A stretch of DNA of 40,703 nucleotides from Beijerinckiaceae bacterium (GTDB taxonomy: Bacteria; Pseudomonadota; Alphaproteobacteria; Rhizobiales; Beijerinckiaceae). The stretch is taken from contig CANJJI010000021.1 in assembly GCA_947474545.1 (NCBI GenBank), positions 1 through 40,703 of the forward strand. The letters run 5' to 3'. Shown piece after piece: positions 28,418 to 35,423 of this stretch. Numbering within the stretch: position 1 is the stretch's first letter; every line of letters begins with the position of its first letter. The position numbers were made by a program, and so were the translations under genes. Under the pieces are notes generated by a model. That model did no database searches and was not told where the DNA came from. It saw only the letters and a list, made by a program, of their open reading frames with translations.

Positions 28418-29436
28418 GCCCAGCCTCCATCGGCGTAAACGTCCGTGCACATGATCTCTTCGGGCGGCACGGGAGACGCCTTGCAATTCTCGACGGCCTG
28501 ATTGAGTTCGTCGTCGATCTTCTTTTCGATTTCGGCGATTTCCTTTTCTGAAATGCCGAATTCCGCGAGGCGCGCGCGATACAACTTGACCGGATCGCGC
28601 TTCAACCATGCCTCAAGTTCGCCCTTGGGCCGGTAAGCGCCTGGGTCCGCGCGGCTGTGGCCGGAGTGCCTGTAAGTCATGCATTCGATGAGCGAAGGGC
28701 CATCGCCCGCCCGCGCTTTTGCGCAGGCAGTTTGGGCAACGCGATAAACCGCATCAGCGTCATTGCCGTCAACTATGATGCGTTCGAGGCCATAGGCGCT
28801 GGCCCGATCAGCGGCGGGGTGTTCTACGGCTGTGACATCGCCGATGGGCGTGTATTCCATATACAAATTATTCTCGCAGACGAAGACAACCGGCAGTTTC
28901 CATATCTTGGCGAAGTTCAGCGCTTCATGAAAAGCCCCGATATTTGTGGTGCCATCACCGAAGAAACAGACCGTCACATCATCCTGTCCGAGATATTGCG
29001 CGCGCCACGCTGCGCCGCACGCAATCGGCAGGTGAGCGCCGATAATGGCATAGGAACCCATCACGCCGTGTTCTGCTGATGTGAGATGCATCGAGCCGCC
29101 CTTGCCGCGCATCAATCCATTGTCGCGCTGCATGAGTTCGCCGAGAACTTTTTCCATGGAGACGCCCCGCGCCAGCGTGTGCGCATGGCCGCGATAGGTA
29201 CAAAAGGACAAGTCGCCTTTCTTCATCGCTCCGGCAAAACCCGCAGCGATGGCTTCCTGCCCCAATGAAAGGTGGCTGGTGCCTTTCACCAGATTTTGCA
29301 GGAAGAGATCGTAGGCCCGCTTTTCGCAAACCCGGATCTCATATTGCAGGCGATAAAGTTCGGCTCGCGTATCCGTGCCGATATCATCATTGGCGATCTG
29401 CGGCGCAGCTGCTTTTTTAGTGACCGGCTTTTTCAT
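28405..29436 (-). CDS. 2-oxoacid dehydrogenase E1 component, alpha subunit
   Basis: The 343-residue thiamine-diphosphate subunit has the cofactor motif GDGTTNIGAFHEALNFA (160-176) ending in ENN (188-190), SHLSLGQEA near 54-62, and the phosphorylation-loop-like TYRHSGHSRADP that contacts the diphosphate. Size and sequence resemble acetoin dehydrogenase and branched-chain types (AcoA, BkdA) more than the main pyruvate dehydrogenase. ATG 29436 has GGGGA upstream and begins with a Lys/Pro/Ala-rich tail; the longer open frame upstream is not protein-like. It is the second gene of the operon, 37 bases after the M24-fold hydrolase gene. Confidence 0.93.
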   Translation of the reverse strand: MKKPVTKKAAAPQIANDDIGTDTRAELYRLQYEIRVCEKRAYDLFLQNLVKGTSHLSLGQEAIAAGFAGAMKKGDLSFCTYRGHAHTLARGVSMEKVLGELMQRDNGLMRGKGGSMHLTSAEHGVMGSYAIIGAHLPIACGAAWRAQYLGQDDVTVCFFGDGTTNIGAFHEALNFAKIWKLPVVFVCENNLYMEYTPIGDVTAVEHPAADRASAYGLERIIVDGNDADAVYRVAQTACAKARAGDGPSLIECMTYRHSGHSRADPGAYRPKGELEAWLKRDPVKLYRARLAEFGISEKEIAEIEKKIDDELNQAVENCKASPVPPEEIMCTDVYADGGWAWRN

Positions 29437-29473
29437 GCGTATCCCCGGACGAACAAGGGCTCGATGCCATGCC

Positions 29474-30778
29474 TTAGTAACGGTTTGCGATTGGCAGTTC
29501 TTCTGCGGGGAACAGGCTGATGACCTGACATCCCTTGTCGGTGACAACAACCTCTTCTTCGATACGTGCTGCCGAGAAACCATCGGCGGCCGGGCAATAA
29601 GTCTCAAGTGCGAAGACCATTCCAGTCTTGATCTCCATGGGATTATCAAGCGAGACGAGGCGCGAGATGATCGGCCGTTCGTGCAAGGCAAGGCCGAGGC
29701 CATGGCCGAATTGCAGGCCAAAGGCCGCCAGTTCGCTGGGAAATCCGAATTCTTCGGCTTTCGGCCAGACTTTCGCGACGGTATCAGTGGACACGCCCGG
29801 CTTGATCAGCGCGATCGCATTGTCGAGCCATTCGCGCGCCTTTTTGTATGCGTCGCGCTGTCCATCATTGGCGCGGCCAATATTGAAGGTGCGATAATAG
29901 CAGGTGCGATAGCCCTGATAGGATTGCAGGATGTCGAAAAAAGCCTGATCGCCCGGTCGGAAATAGCGGTCGGTAAAGTTGTGCGGATGCGGATTGCAAC
30001 GCTCGCCGGATATCGCGTTGATCGCTTCCACATCGTCAGAGCCCATTTCGTAAAGCATCTTGTTGGCCATCGCGACAATGTCGTTTTCGCGAATGCCCGG
30101 CTTCAGCTCTTCATAGATCATGTGATAGACGCCATCGACCATGGCGGCAGCCTGGTTCAGCAAGACGATTTCATCGATATTCTTGATCTCGCGCGCATCG
30201 AGCATGATCTGTTGTCCATCGACAACTTTCATGCCGGCTTTCTGCAATTCAAAGAACATGGCAGTTTCGGCAACGTCGACGCCGATATGCATGTCGGCGA
30301 CGCCCGCTTGCCGCAAGAGGTCCATCACCTCTTCTGCGTGATATTTCATCAGGCCGACAGAAGGCGGAACAGTGCCGCGCATGCCCAGCATGCCCGCACG
30401 GCAATTATCAGCGCCGAGCCAATCCGAATAAACCTTGTGATGCACAGCGGCGGAGCCGAAATCCCAGACGATGGGATCATTGTCACCCGCAAGCAGGGTG
30501 AAGCGGCAGAATTTATCGCGCTCCCATTCGCCAATCTTTGTGCCGGTGACATAACGGATGTTGTTGACGTCGAAGAGCAGCAGAGCGCCGCAGCCAGAGT
30601 TTTTTAACGCGGTCTTCGCGCGGGCGAGCCTGTAGCTGCGCAGCCGGTCGTGATCGACGCGGCGTTCAAAATCGACCGACGTATGGCCAAACGCCGGAAT
30701 GGCGCGGTTCCACGCCCACTTGGGATCAAGATCTCCCGGCTTTACGATGTTGGGTCTCAGCGCGTTTCCCGGCGTCAT
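29474..30778 (-). CDS. M24-fold hydrolase (aminopeptidase P/creatinase/DddP-like) with one metal ligand replaced
   Basis: The protein has about 434 residues: an N-terminal creatinase-type domain (ALLLFDVNNIRYVTGT) and a C-terminal pita-bread domain. Of the five M24 metal ligands I see Asp282 (FFDILQS), His359 (FGHGLG), Glu392 (FALETY) and a Glu in RIEEEVVVTD. The second Asp of the usual SDxTRT motif is Cys293 (RTCYYRTF). The fold serves proline peptidases, creatinase (metal-free) and the DMSP lyase DddP; the changed site argues against a standard peptidase. It is the first gene of the operon facing the LacI-type regulator, so it probably does the first step on the inducing compound. ATG 30778 has GGGG upstream; ATG 30784 and TTG 30826 are other options. 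Confidence 0.85.
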   Translation of the reverse strand: MTPGNALRPNIVKPGDLDPKWAWNRAIPAFGHTSVDFERRVDHDRLRSYRLARAKTALKNSGCGALLLFDVNNIRYVTGTKIGEWERDKFCRFTLLAGDNDPIVWDFGSAAVHHKVYSDWLGADNCRAGMLGMRGTVPPSVGLMKYHAEEVMDLLRQAGVADMHIGVDVAETAMFFELQKAGMKVVDGQQIMLDAREIKNIDEIVLLNQAAAMVDGVYHMIYEELKPGIRENDIVAMANKMLYEMGSDDVEAINAISGERCNPHPHNFTDRYFRPGDQAFFDILQSYQGYRTCYYRTFNIGRANDGQRDAYKKAREWLDNAIALIKPGVSTDTVAKVWPKAEEFGFPSELAAFGLQFGHGLGLALHERPIISRLVSLDNPMEIKTGMVFALETYCPAADGFSAARIEEEVVVTDKGCQVISLFPAEELPIANRY

Positions 30779-30853
30779 GTCCATCCCCGCATTAGGTTTT
30801 AGGCAGCTGGCAGGGTCATCCGGCAAACTGCGCCCGATGACAACCCGCTTTCA

Positions 30854-30867
30854 TGCAATCGATTGCA
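30854..30867. promoter_or_regulatory. LacI-family operator, perfect 14-bp palindrome
   Basis: TGCAATCGATTGCA is a perfect palindrome with the central CG step and TTGCA arms typical of LacI/PurR/GalR operators. It lies directly after the -10 box of the leftward promoter, over the expected start site, where a repressor would block the six-gene operon. The LacI-type gene is divergent 150 bases away. Confidence 0.75.
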
Positions 30868-30895
30868 GTTAATGCTTCATAATTTAGCCTGTCAA
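30867..30895 (-). promoter_or_regulatory. Promoter of the six-gene M24/E1/E2 operon
   Basis: On the minus strand a consensus -35 TTGACA (30895-30890), 17 bases, then a weak -10 TTAACT (30872-30867). Transcription would begin near 30860, inside the LacI-type operator, about 80 bases before the first gene. Confidence 0.55.
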
Positions 30896-30982
30896 GGCGC
30901 GCAAAAAGCCCAACCGGGTGAATATGCGAAATTTACATGCTTGTCTGTAAAGTTTCGGCTCGACCTCCTGTTCGTAAAGTCT

Positions 30983-30996
30983 GGAAATCGTTTGCA
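30983..30996. promoter_or_regulatory. Second LacI-family operator-like site
   Basis: GGAAATCGTTTGCA matches the upstream perfect operator at 11 of 14 positions, keeping the central TCG and a TTTGCA arm. It lies 20 bases before the regulator's ATG, where binding would autoregulate the gene. Its centre is 129 bases from that of the first site, so looping is possible. Confidence 0.5.
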
Positions 30997-31016
30997 AGCC
31001 ATGTTAGAAAGTTTGC

Positions 31017-32165
31017 ATGGGGAGAATGAACAAGGACAATCCCGGGGAACCGGATGGGGGAGGGAGCCGGCGCGCTACGTTGAAGGACGTGGCGGTGGCC
31101 GTTGGCGTTCACATCTCCACAGTATCAAGGGCGCTCAACCCGGAAACGCGTCATCTCATCACGCCGCAGATCGTCGACAAGATTGCGGAGGCAAGCAAGC
31201 AGCTTGGCTACCAGCCCAATACGGCGGCCTACAGCTTGCGCACCAATCGCACACGCACAATTGGTGTCGTTGTGCCGGACATCACCAATTCCATTTTTCC
31301 GCCGATGATCAGGGGTGTCGAGGATGCTCTAGCGCCGCTCGGCTATTCGACGCTGGTCGTTAATACCGATGGGCAGCCCGAGCGAGAAGCCGCCATTCTC
31401 GACACATTGGTCGCACGCGGGATTGATGGGCTTGTTGTTGCGAGTGTTGAACGTGAAAACGGCGCGATCCGCACGTTGGCGTCTCGCGGCACGGCCATCA
31501 TCACCGTGAACAGGCGCATGGACGATCCGGCGATCGCTTCGGTCACAAACGATGAGGCTGAAGGCGTCCGGCATATGCTCAATCATCTTGTGGCGCTCGG
31601 CCATCGCAATATTGCAACCATCGCCGGCAATCAGAACCTTTCGACCGGGCAGCGGAGATACGATGCGTTTCTGCGTCACGCGGTCGATATGGGTCTCGAC
31701 GTCGGGCCGTCGCGTGTTGGTTTTGCCTCCACCTTCAATGAGGCCGACGGTGAGCGGTGTATGGAAGAATTGATGGCGCGCGGGGGCGATTTCACGGCAA
31801 TCCTCTGCGCCAACGACCGGCTCGCGATCGGCGCGATCATGGCATTGAAGCGGCGGGGCCTGTCCTGTCCCACCGATATTTCCGTGACAGGTTTCAACGA
31901 CATGGCGATGGTGGACAGGATTGACCCGCCCCTGACCACGGTTCGCATTCAGCAATATCGTGTCGGTAATGCAGCAGCCGAACTTTTGCTGGAACGCATG
32001 ACCAAACGCAGCGAATTGCATCGTCCGCAACATCTGGTCCTGCCGGTCGAACTTGTTGTGCGCGGTTCCACAGCGCCGCCTGCCCAAAACTCCGGCATCG
32101 TTGCACTCAACAACGGCTTGAAGTCCGAGCGCCGGCGGCAGAAGATCAGCGCAGTCAAGGCCTGA
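31017..32165 (+). CDS. LacI-family transcriptional regulator
   Basis: The 382-residue regulator has a helix-turn-helix at 21-40 (TLKDVAVAVGVHISTVSRAL), a hinge around 66-80 ending RTIGVVVPDI, and a periplasmic-binding-protein-like sensor domain (about 80-345: FNDMAMVDRIDPPLTTVRI near its end). It should bind DNA as a dimer and release it, or bind it, on sensing a small metabolite. It begins with an extra 18 polar residues, and its C-terminal tail is longer than usual and basic. Two operator-like palindromes lie just upstream, one over the divergent operon promoter. It is followed 25 bases later by another M24-fold gene, which it may also control through its own transcript. Confidence 0.95.
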   Translation: MGRMNKDNPGEPDGGGSRRATLKDVAVAVGVHISTVSRALNPETRHLITPQIVDKIAEASKQLGYQPNTAAYSLRTNRTRTIGVVVPDITNSIFPPMIRGVEDALAPLGYSTLVVNTDGQPEREAAILDTLVARGIDGLVVASVERENGAIRTLASRGTAIITVNRRMDDPAIASVTNDEAEGVRHMLNHLVALGHRNIATIAGNQNLSTGQRRYDAFLRHAVDMGLDVGPSRVGFASTFNEADGERCMEELMARGGDFTAILCANDRLAIGAIMALKRRGLSCPTDISVTGFNDMAMVDRIDPPLTTVRIQQYRVGNAAAELLLERMTKRSELHRPQHLVLPVELVVRGSTAPPAQNSGIVALNNGLKSERRRQKISAVKA

Positions 32166-32190
32166 TTCACCGGGCCGGAAGGTGATCATC

Positions 32191-33369
32191 ATGCCCCAAC
32201 TTGCCGCCCGTTTGCGCTCTATTCTTGATGCCGAATATCCGCGCTTTTCAGACGCTGAAATCGCGCGCCGCCGCAAGGCGGTTGCGGAGATCATGGCGGC
32301 AAACCAGCTCGATCATTGTGTGATCTATGGCGCCAGCTGGACAGGCTCGGCCGTGCAATGGCTGACACGCTGGCCGGTGACGACGGAAGCAGCCGTCGTC
32401 TTCACACCCGGCAAACGCGATCGCATCTTCATTCACTATTTCAATCATCTCCCGCTGGCGCGCCGTCTTGCGAGCGAGGCCGATATTGAATGGGGCGGGG
32501 AATCGACGCTGGGCAATGTGGTCAAGGAGCTGGAATCGCGCGGCGCAAAGCCCGGCCGGGTTGGGGTGGTCGGGCCGCTTGGCTTTGAGGGTCATGCCAT
32601 CCTTTCAAGGGCGTTGGGCCCTATTGCAGCACTTGGCCGCGACTACGTGCGCTTGCGCAAGGTGAAATCATCAGAGGAACTCGACTGGTTCCGCATCGGC
32701 GCCTGGATGAGCGATTGCGGTATGGCAGCACTGCGCGATCACGCGCGGCCGGGCGTGACCGAACGCCAGCTCGCGAACGAAATCGAGCGCGCCTATGTGG
32801 GCGAGGGCGGATCGACAGTCATTCACTTCATCGGATCCACGCCGATGGCTAATCCCAGCGTGCCCGCACCGGTCCAATTTGCCTCGTCGCGCAAGATTGA
32901 GAAAGGCGATGTGGTCTTCTCCGAGATCAGCGCGAACTTCTTTGAACATTCCGGGCAGGTCTTGCGTTCTTACACCGTCGGTGAAGAGCCCAACCAATTG
33001 TATCGCGATCTCCATGCCGCCGCAGACATTTGCTACGATGCAGTGTTGAAAGTGTTGCGGGCCGGCGCGAAAGCCCGTGACGTCCTTGAGGCCACACGCT
33101 GCGTTGAGGAGGCCGGGTTTCTCACCGTGGACGATGTGCTGCATGGCTATGGCGGCGGCTATTTTCCGCCCGTTATCGGCTCGACGACCAGAGCCAATCC
33201 CTACAATCCCGATGAGGAATTTGTCGCTGGGCAGCTTGTCGTCGTGCAGCCCAATGTGGTGACCAGGGATCACAAGGCCGGTGTCCAGACGGGCGAAATG
33301 GTGCTGATTACAGAAACCGGCGTCGAGCGCATGCACCAGCTGGAGCGTGGATTTATGCGCGTGGGGTGA
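32191..33369 (+). CDS. M24-fold protein with degenerate metal site (creatinase-like)
   Basis: The 392-residue protein has the two-domain creatinase/aminopeptidase P layout. The C-terminal domain is clear (VKSSEELDWFRIGAWMSDCGM, then LANEIERAYVGEGGS). At the five ligand positions, however, I read FSEISANFF in place of FDxG, no Asp before LRSYTVG, a kept His (VLHGYGGGYFPP), VVQPNVV in place of the Glu-Pro motif, and TGEMVLIT in place of IEDTVLVT. A standard dinuclear site cannot form, so a metal-free amidinohydrolase- or lyase-type reaction like that of creatinase is more likely than peptidase activity. A GTG lies nine bases upstream, but ATG 32191 has GGAAGG at good spacing. It lies in the regulator transcript. 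Confidence 0.85.
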   Translation: MPQLAARLRSILDAEYPRFSDAEIARRRKAVAEIMAANQLDHCVIYGASWTGSAVQWLTRWPVTTEAAVVFTPGKRDRIFIHYFNHLPLARRLASEADIEWGGESTLGNVVKELESRGAKPGRVGVVGPLGFEGHAILSRALGPIAALGRDYVRLRKVKSSEELDWFRIGAWMSDCGMAALRDHARPGVTERQLANEIERAYVGEGGSTVIHFIGSTPMANPSVPAPVQFASSRKIEKGDVVFSEISANFFEHSGQVLRSYTVGEEPNQLYRDLHAAADICYDAVLKVLRAGAKARDVLEATRCVEEAGFLTVDDVLHGYGGGYFPPVIGSTTRANPYNPDEEFVAGQLVVVQPNVVTRDHKAGVQTGEMVLITETGVERMHQLERGFMRVG

Positions 33370-33388
33370 GGTTGAATTTTAATGAAAA

Positions 33389-33412
33389 ATGTATATACAT
33401 AAAGGTATATCC
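33389..33412. promoter_or_regulatory. Probable VapB autoregulatory operator
   Basis: ATGTATATACAT (33389-33400) is a perfect 12-base palindrome, followed at once by the half-match GGTATATCC (33404-33412). Paired GTATAT-type sites just before the antitoxin start are typical of VapBC operators. The site ends 12 bases before the antitoxin ATG. Confidence 0.55.
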
Positions 33413-33424
33413 AAAGGTGCAATA

Positions 33425-33655
33425 ATGACCAAAGCCCGCGTTTTCAAATCAGGCAACAGCCAGGCCGTTCGGCTGCCAAAGGAATTTCGTGTCAAATCCT
33501 CTGAAGTCGAGATATTCCGGCGCGGCGAAGAAATAGTTTTGCGCGAGCCCAAACAGGGCATCGAACGCGCTTTCGAAATTCTGGCTGGTTTGCCTGACGA
33601 CGTGTTTGAGGGGCTGCGTCCTGAGGGACCGCTGCAGGAGCGGGAAGAACTTTGA
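33425..33655 (+). CDS. vapB: VapB-type antitoxin (AbrB/SpoVT fold)
   Basis: The 76-residue protein has the swapped-hairpin DNA-binding domain at its N-terminus (TKARVFKSGNSQAVRLPKEF, then EVEIFRRGEEIVLREP). The C-terminal part (AFEILAGLPDDVFEGL) should wrap the toxin. The pattern GNSQAVRLPKEFR is diagnostic for the antitoxin group paired with PIN toxins. An in-frame ATG lies 36 bases upstream inside the operator palindrome; ATG 33425 after AAAGGTG begins the domain correctly. Its TGA shares one base with the toxin ATG. Both genes look more AT-rich than their neighbours, which suggests acquisition. Confidence 0.9.
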   Translation: MTKARVFKSGNSQAVRLPKEFRVKSSEVEIFRRGEEIVLREPKQGIERAFEILAGLPDDVFEGLRPEGPLQEREEL

Positions 33656-34065
33656 TGCCCAGATATCTGCTGGACACGAACATTTGTATTTATATTCAAA
33701 AGCAAAAACCCCTCAGTGTGCTTGAACGTTTTAAAATCATCGAGCCCGGCGGCGCGGTAATGTCGGCGATTACCTGGGGCGAGTTAATCTTTGGAGCGCA
33801 GAAAAGCGTAAAGCGCGTGCAAGTTGTCGAGCAGCTCGAAGAATTCAGGACATTCGTTCCTGTCGTGCCTTTGCAGCAATCTTCTGGGTCCGAATATGGG
33901 AGACTGCGCGCGCAACTCCAAACCAGAGGCCTGTTGATTGGACCAAACGATTTATGGATCGCAGCACATGCGCTGGCCGAAGACTTGACACTCGTTACCA
34001 ATAATGAGCGCGAATTTGCTCGTGTGGCGGGGTTGAAAGTTGAGAATTGGGCTGAAAAGTCATGA
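33655..34065 (+). CDS. vapC: VapC-type PIN-domain ribonuclease toxin
   Basis: The 136-residue PIN domain has the acidic site Asp7 (LLDTN), Glu43 (ITWGEL) and Asp99 (GPNDLWIAAHA), and the VTNNEREF segment at 114-121 where some relatives have an Asp. Mg-dependent VapC toxins cut specific RNAs, often initiator tRNA or rRNA; the target here is unknown. All core residues are present, so it should be active. The start overlaps the antitoxin stop by one base (TGATG) with GGAAG upstream. Its own stop overlaps the ATG of the ABM-domain gene by four bases (ATGA), which makes a three-gene coupled unit. Confidence 0.92.
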   Translation: MPRYLLDTNICIYIQKQKPLSVLERFKIIEPGGAVMSAITWGELIFGAQKSVKRVQVVEQLEEFRTFVPVVPLQQSSGSEYGRLRAQLQTRGLLIGPNDLWIAAHALAEDLTLVTNNEREFARVAGLKVENWAEKS

Positions 34066-34358
34066 TCCTCGAACAAGCCATTCTCAACATAAAAAAGGGA
34101 CGAAAATCAGAATTTGAATCTGCAATGGCTCAAGCGGTCCCCATCATTTCTTCCAGTCCTGGGTTCTTGGGACTGGAAGTCAGGCCATGCCTCGAAAATA
34201 CCAGCCGTTACCTTCTGCTAGTCAAATGGGAGCGGCTGGAGGATCATACGGAAGGCTTCCGTAATTCACCGCGTTATCAGGAATGGCGGACTTTGCTGCA
34301 TCATTTCTATGAGCCATTTCCTGTGGTGGAACATTACGGCGATCCCTTGCCCAGTTGA
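34062..34358 (+). CDS. Antibiotic biosynthesis monooxygenase (ABM) domain protein
   Basis: The 98-residue protein is a single dimeric ferredoxin-like ABM domain: ILEQAILNIKKGRKSEFESAM, SSPGFLGLEVRP, YLLLVKWERLEDHTEGFRNSPRYQEW. Members include cofactor-free quinol monooxygenases and heme-degrading enzymes, but many are of unknown role. The conserved core VKWE...H...F is present. It is translationally coupled to the toxin gene (ATGA overlap), which is unusual for such a protein and may only reflect joint acquisition. The solute receptor gene follows 69 bases later with its own ribosome site. Confidence 0.8.
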   Translation: MILEQAILNIKKGRKSEFESAMAQAVPIISSSPGFLGLEVRPCLENTSRYLLLVKWERLEDHTEGFRNSPRYQEWRTLLHHFYEPFPVVEHYGDPLPS

Positions 34359-34427
34359 AGACAGTGCCACATTGCCCGCGCGCGCTGCGCACCTTATGAT
34401 CCTGTTTAACGAATCCTGGAGGAACAC

Positions 34428-35402
34428 ATGCTTAATATCCGCGCGCTCGCCAGCGCGCTTGCGCTTGCCGCGTTGACCGGCCTGCCAGCTCTCGCGCAAT
34501 CCTTCCCCAATCAGACCATTCGCTGGGTCGTGCCTTTCCCGCCGGGGGGCGGGCTCGATGCCGTTGCGCGTATGATTTCGCCTGAGCTGCAGAAGACGCT
34601 CGGACAGACGGTAATCGTCGAAAACAAAGCCGGCGGCTCGGGGTTCATCGGCACACTGACGATGACCAAGGCCAAGCCTGATGGCCACACGCTGATGATT
34701 CAGGCCTTGGGCATGTCGATGAATCCATCGATATACAAGAATCTGCCCTACGATCCGCTCAAGGAGGTTCAGCCTGTCGCCATGATTGCCTCTGTGCCGG
34801 TGGTGCTGGCCGTCGGCAATCATCTCAAGGCGAACTCTTTGAAAGAGCTTATCGCGCTGGCCAAATCGCGGCCCGGCGAAATCAAGGGCGCGGCCTTTGT
34901 CACGGGTTCAGCAACCGTGATGTTTGAAATGTTCAAGTTGCAGTCCGGCACTGACATCCACATCATCAATTATCGCGGTGTCGGACCGGCGCTGGCGGCG
35001 GTGACTTCAGGCGAGAGCGATTTCGTCATCATGGATGGCGGTTCGATTGTCAGCCAGATCAAGAATGGGCGCATGCGCGGAATCGCAGTGGCTGCGGACA
35101 AGCGCATGGCGGAAATTCCCGATGTTCCCACCACAGTCGAAGCGGGCCTGCCCGATTACCAGATCGAATTCTGGTACGCGGCTTTCACTACAGGCGGCAC
35201 GCCGCAATCCGTTGTCGAGCGCCTGAATGCCGACATCAACAAGGCGACAGCAACACCCGACATCGCTGCCAAACTGGTTGCGCTCGGGCTCGAACCCAAG
35301 CAGATTTCTGCTGCCGATTTCACGGCCCGTCATCACAAGGAGATGAAGGACTGGGCTGACGTCGTGAAGCGTTCGGGCTTTACCCCGCTGGAAGCCAATT
35401 GA
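34428..35402 (+). CDS. Periplasmic solute-binding protein of the TctC/Bug family
   Basis: The 324-residue receptor has a Sec signal (ALASALALAALTGLPALA, cut near residue 23) and the complete Bug pattern: IRWVVPFPPGGGLDAVARM, VIVENKAGGSGFIGT, KAKPDGHTLMI, YRGVGPALAAVTSGESDF and DVPTTVEAGLPDYQ. It should capture an organic acid or amide in the periplasm. No TctA/TctB permease genes are near. GGAGG lies upstream of the ATG. The Rieske oxygenase gene follows 21 bases later, so capture and oxidation of one compound is a fair inference. It differs strongly from the Bug protein at 20486-21547, so the two probably bind different ligands. Confidence 0.92.
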   Translation: MLNIRALASALALAALTGLPALAQSFPNQTIRWVVPFPPGGGLDAVARMISPELQKTLGQTVIVENKAGGSGFIGTLTMTKAKPDGHTLMIQALGMSMNPSIYKNLPYDPLKEVQPVAMIASVPVVLAVGNHLKANSLKELIALAKSRPGEIKGAAFVTGSATVMFEMFKLQSGTDIHIINYRGVGPALAAVTSGESDFVIMDGGSIVSQIKNGRMRGIAVAADKRMAEIPDVPTTVEAGLPDYQIEFWYAAFTTGGTPQSVVERLNADINKATATPDIAAKLVALGLEPKQISAADFTARHHKEMKDWADVVKRSGFTPLEAN

Positions 35403-35423
35403 AAGGACAACGGAGCCACTGTC

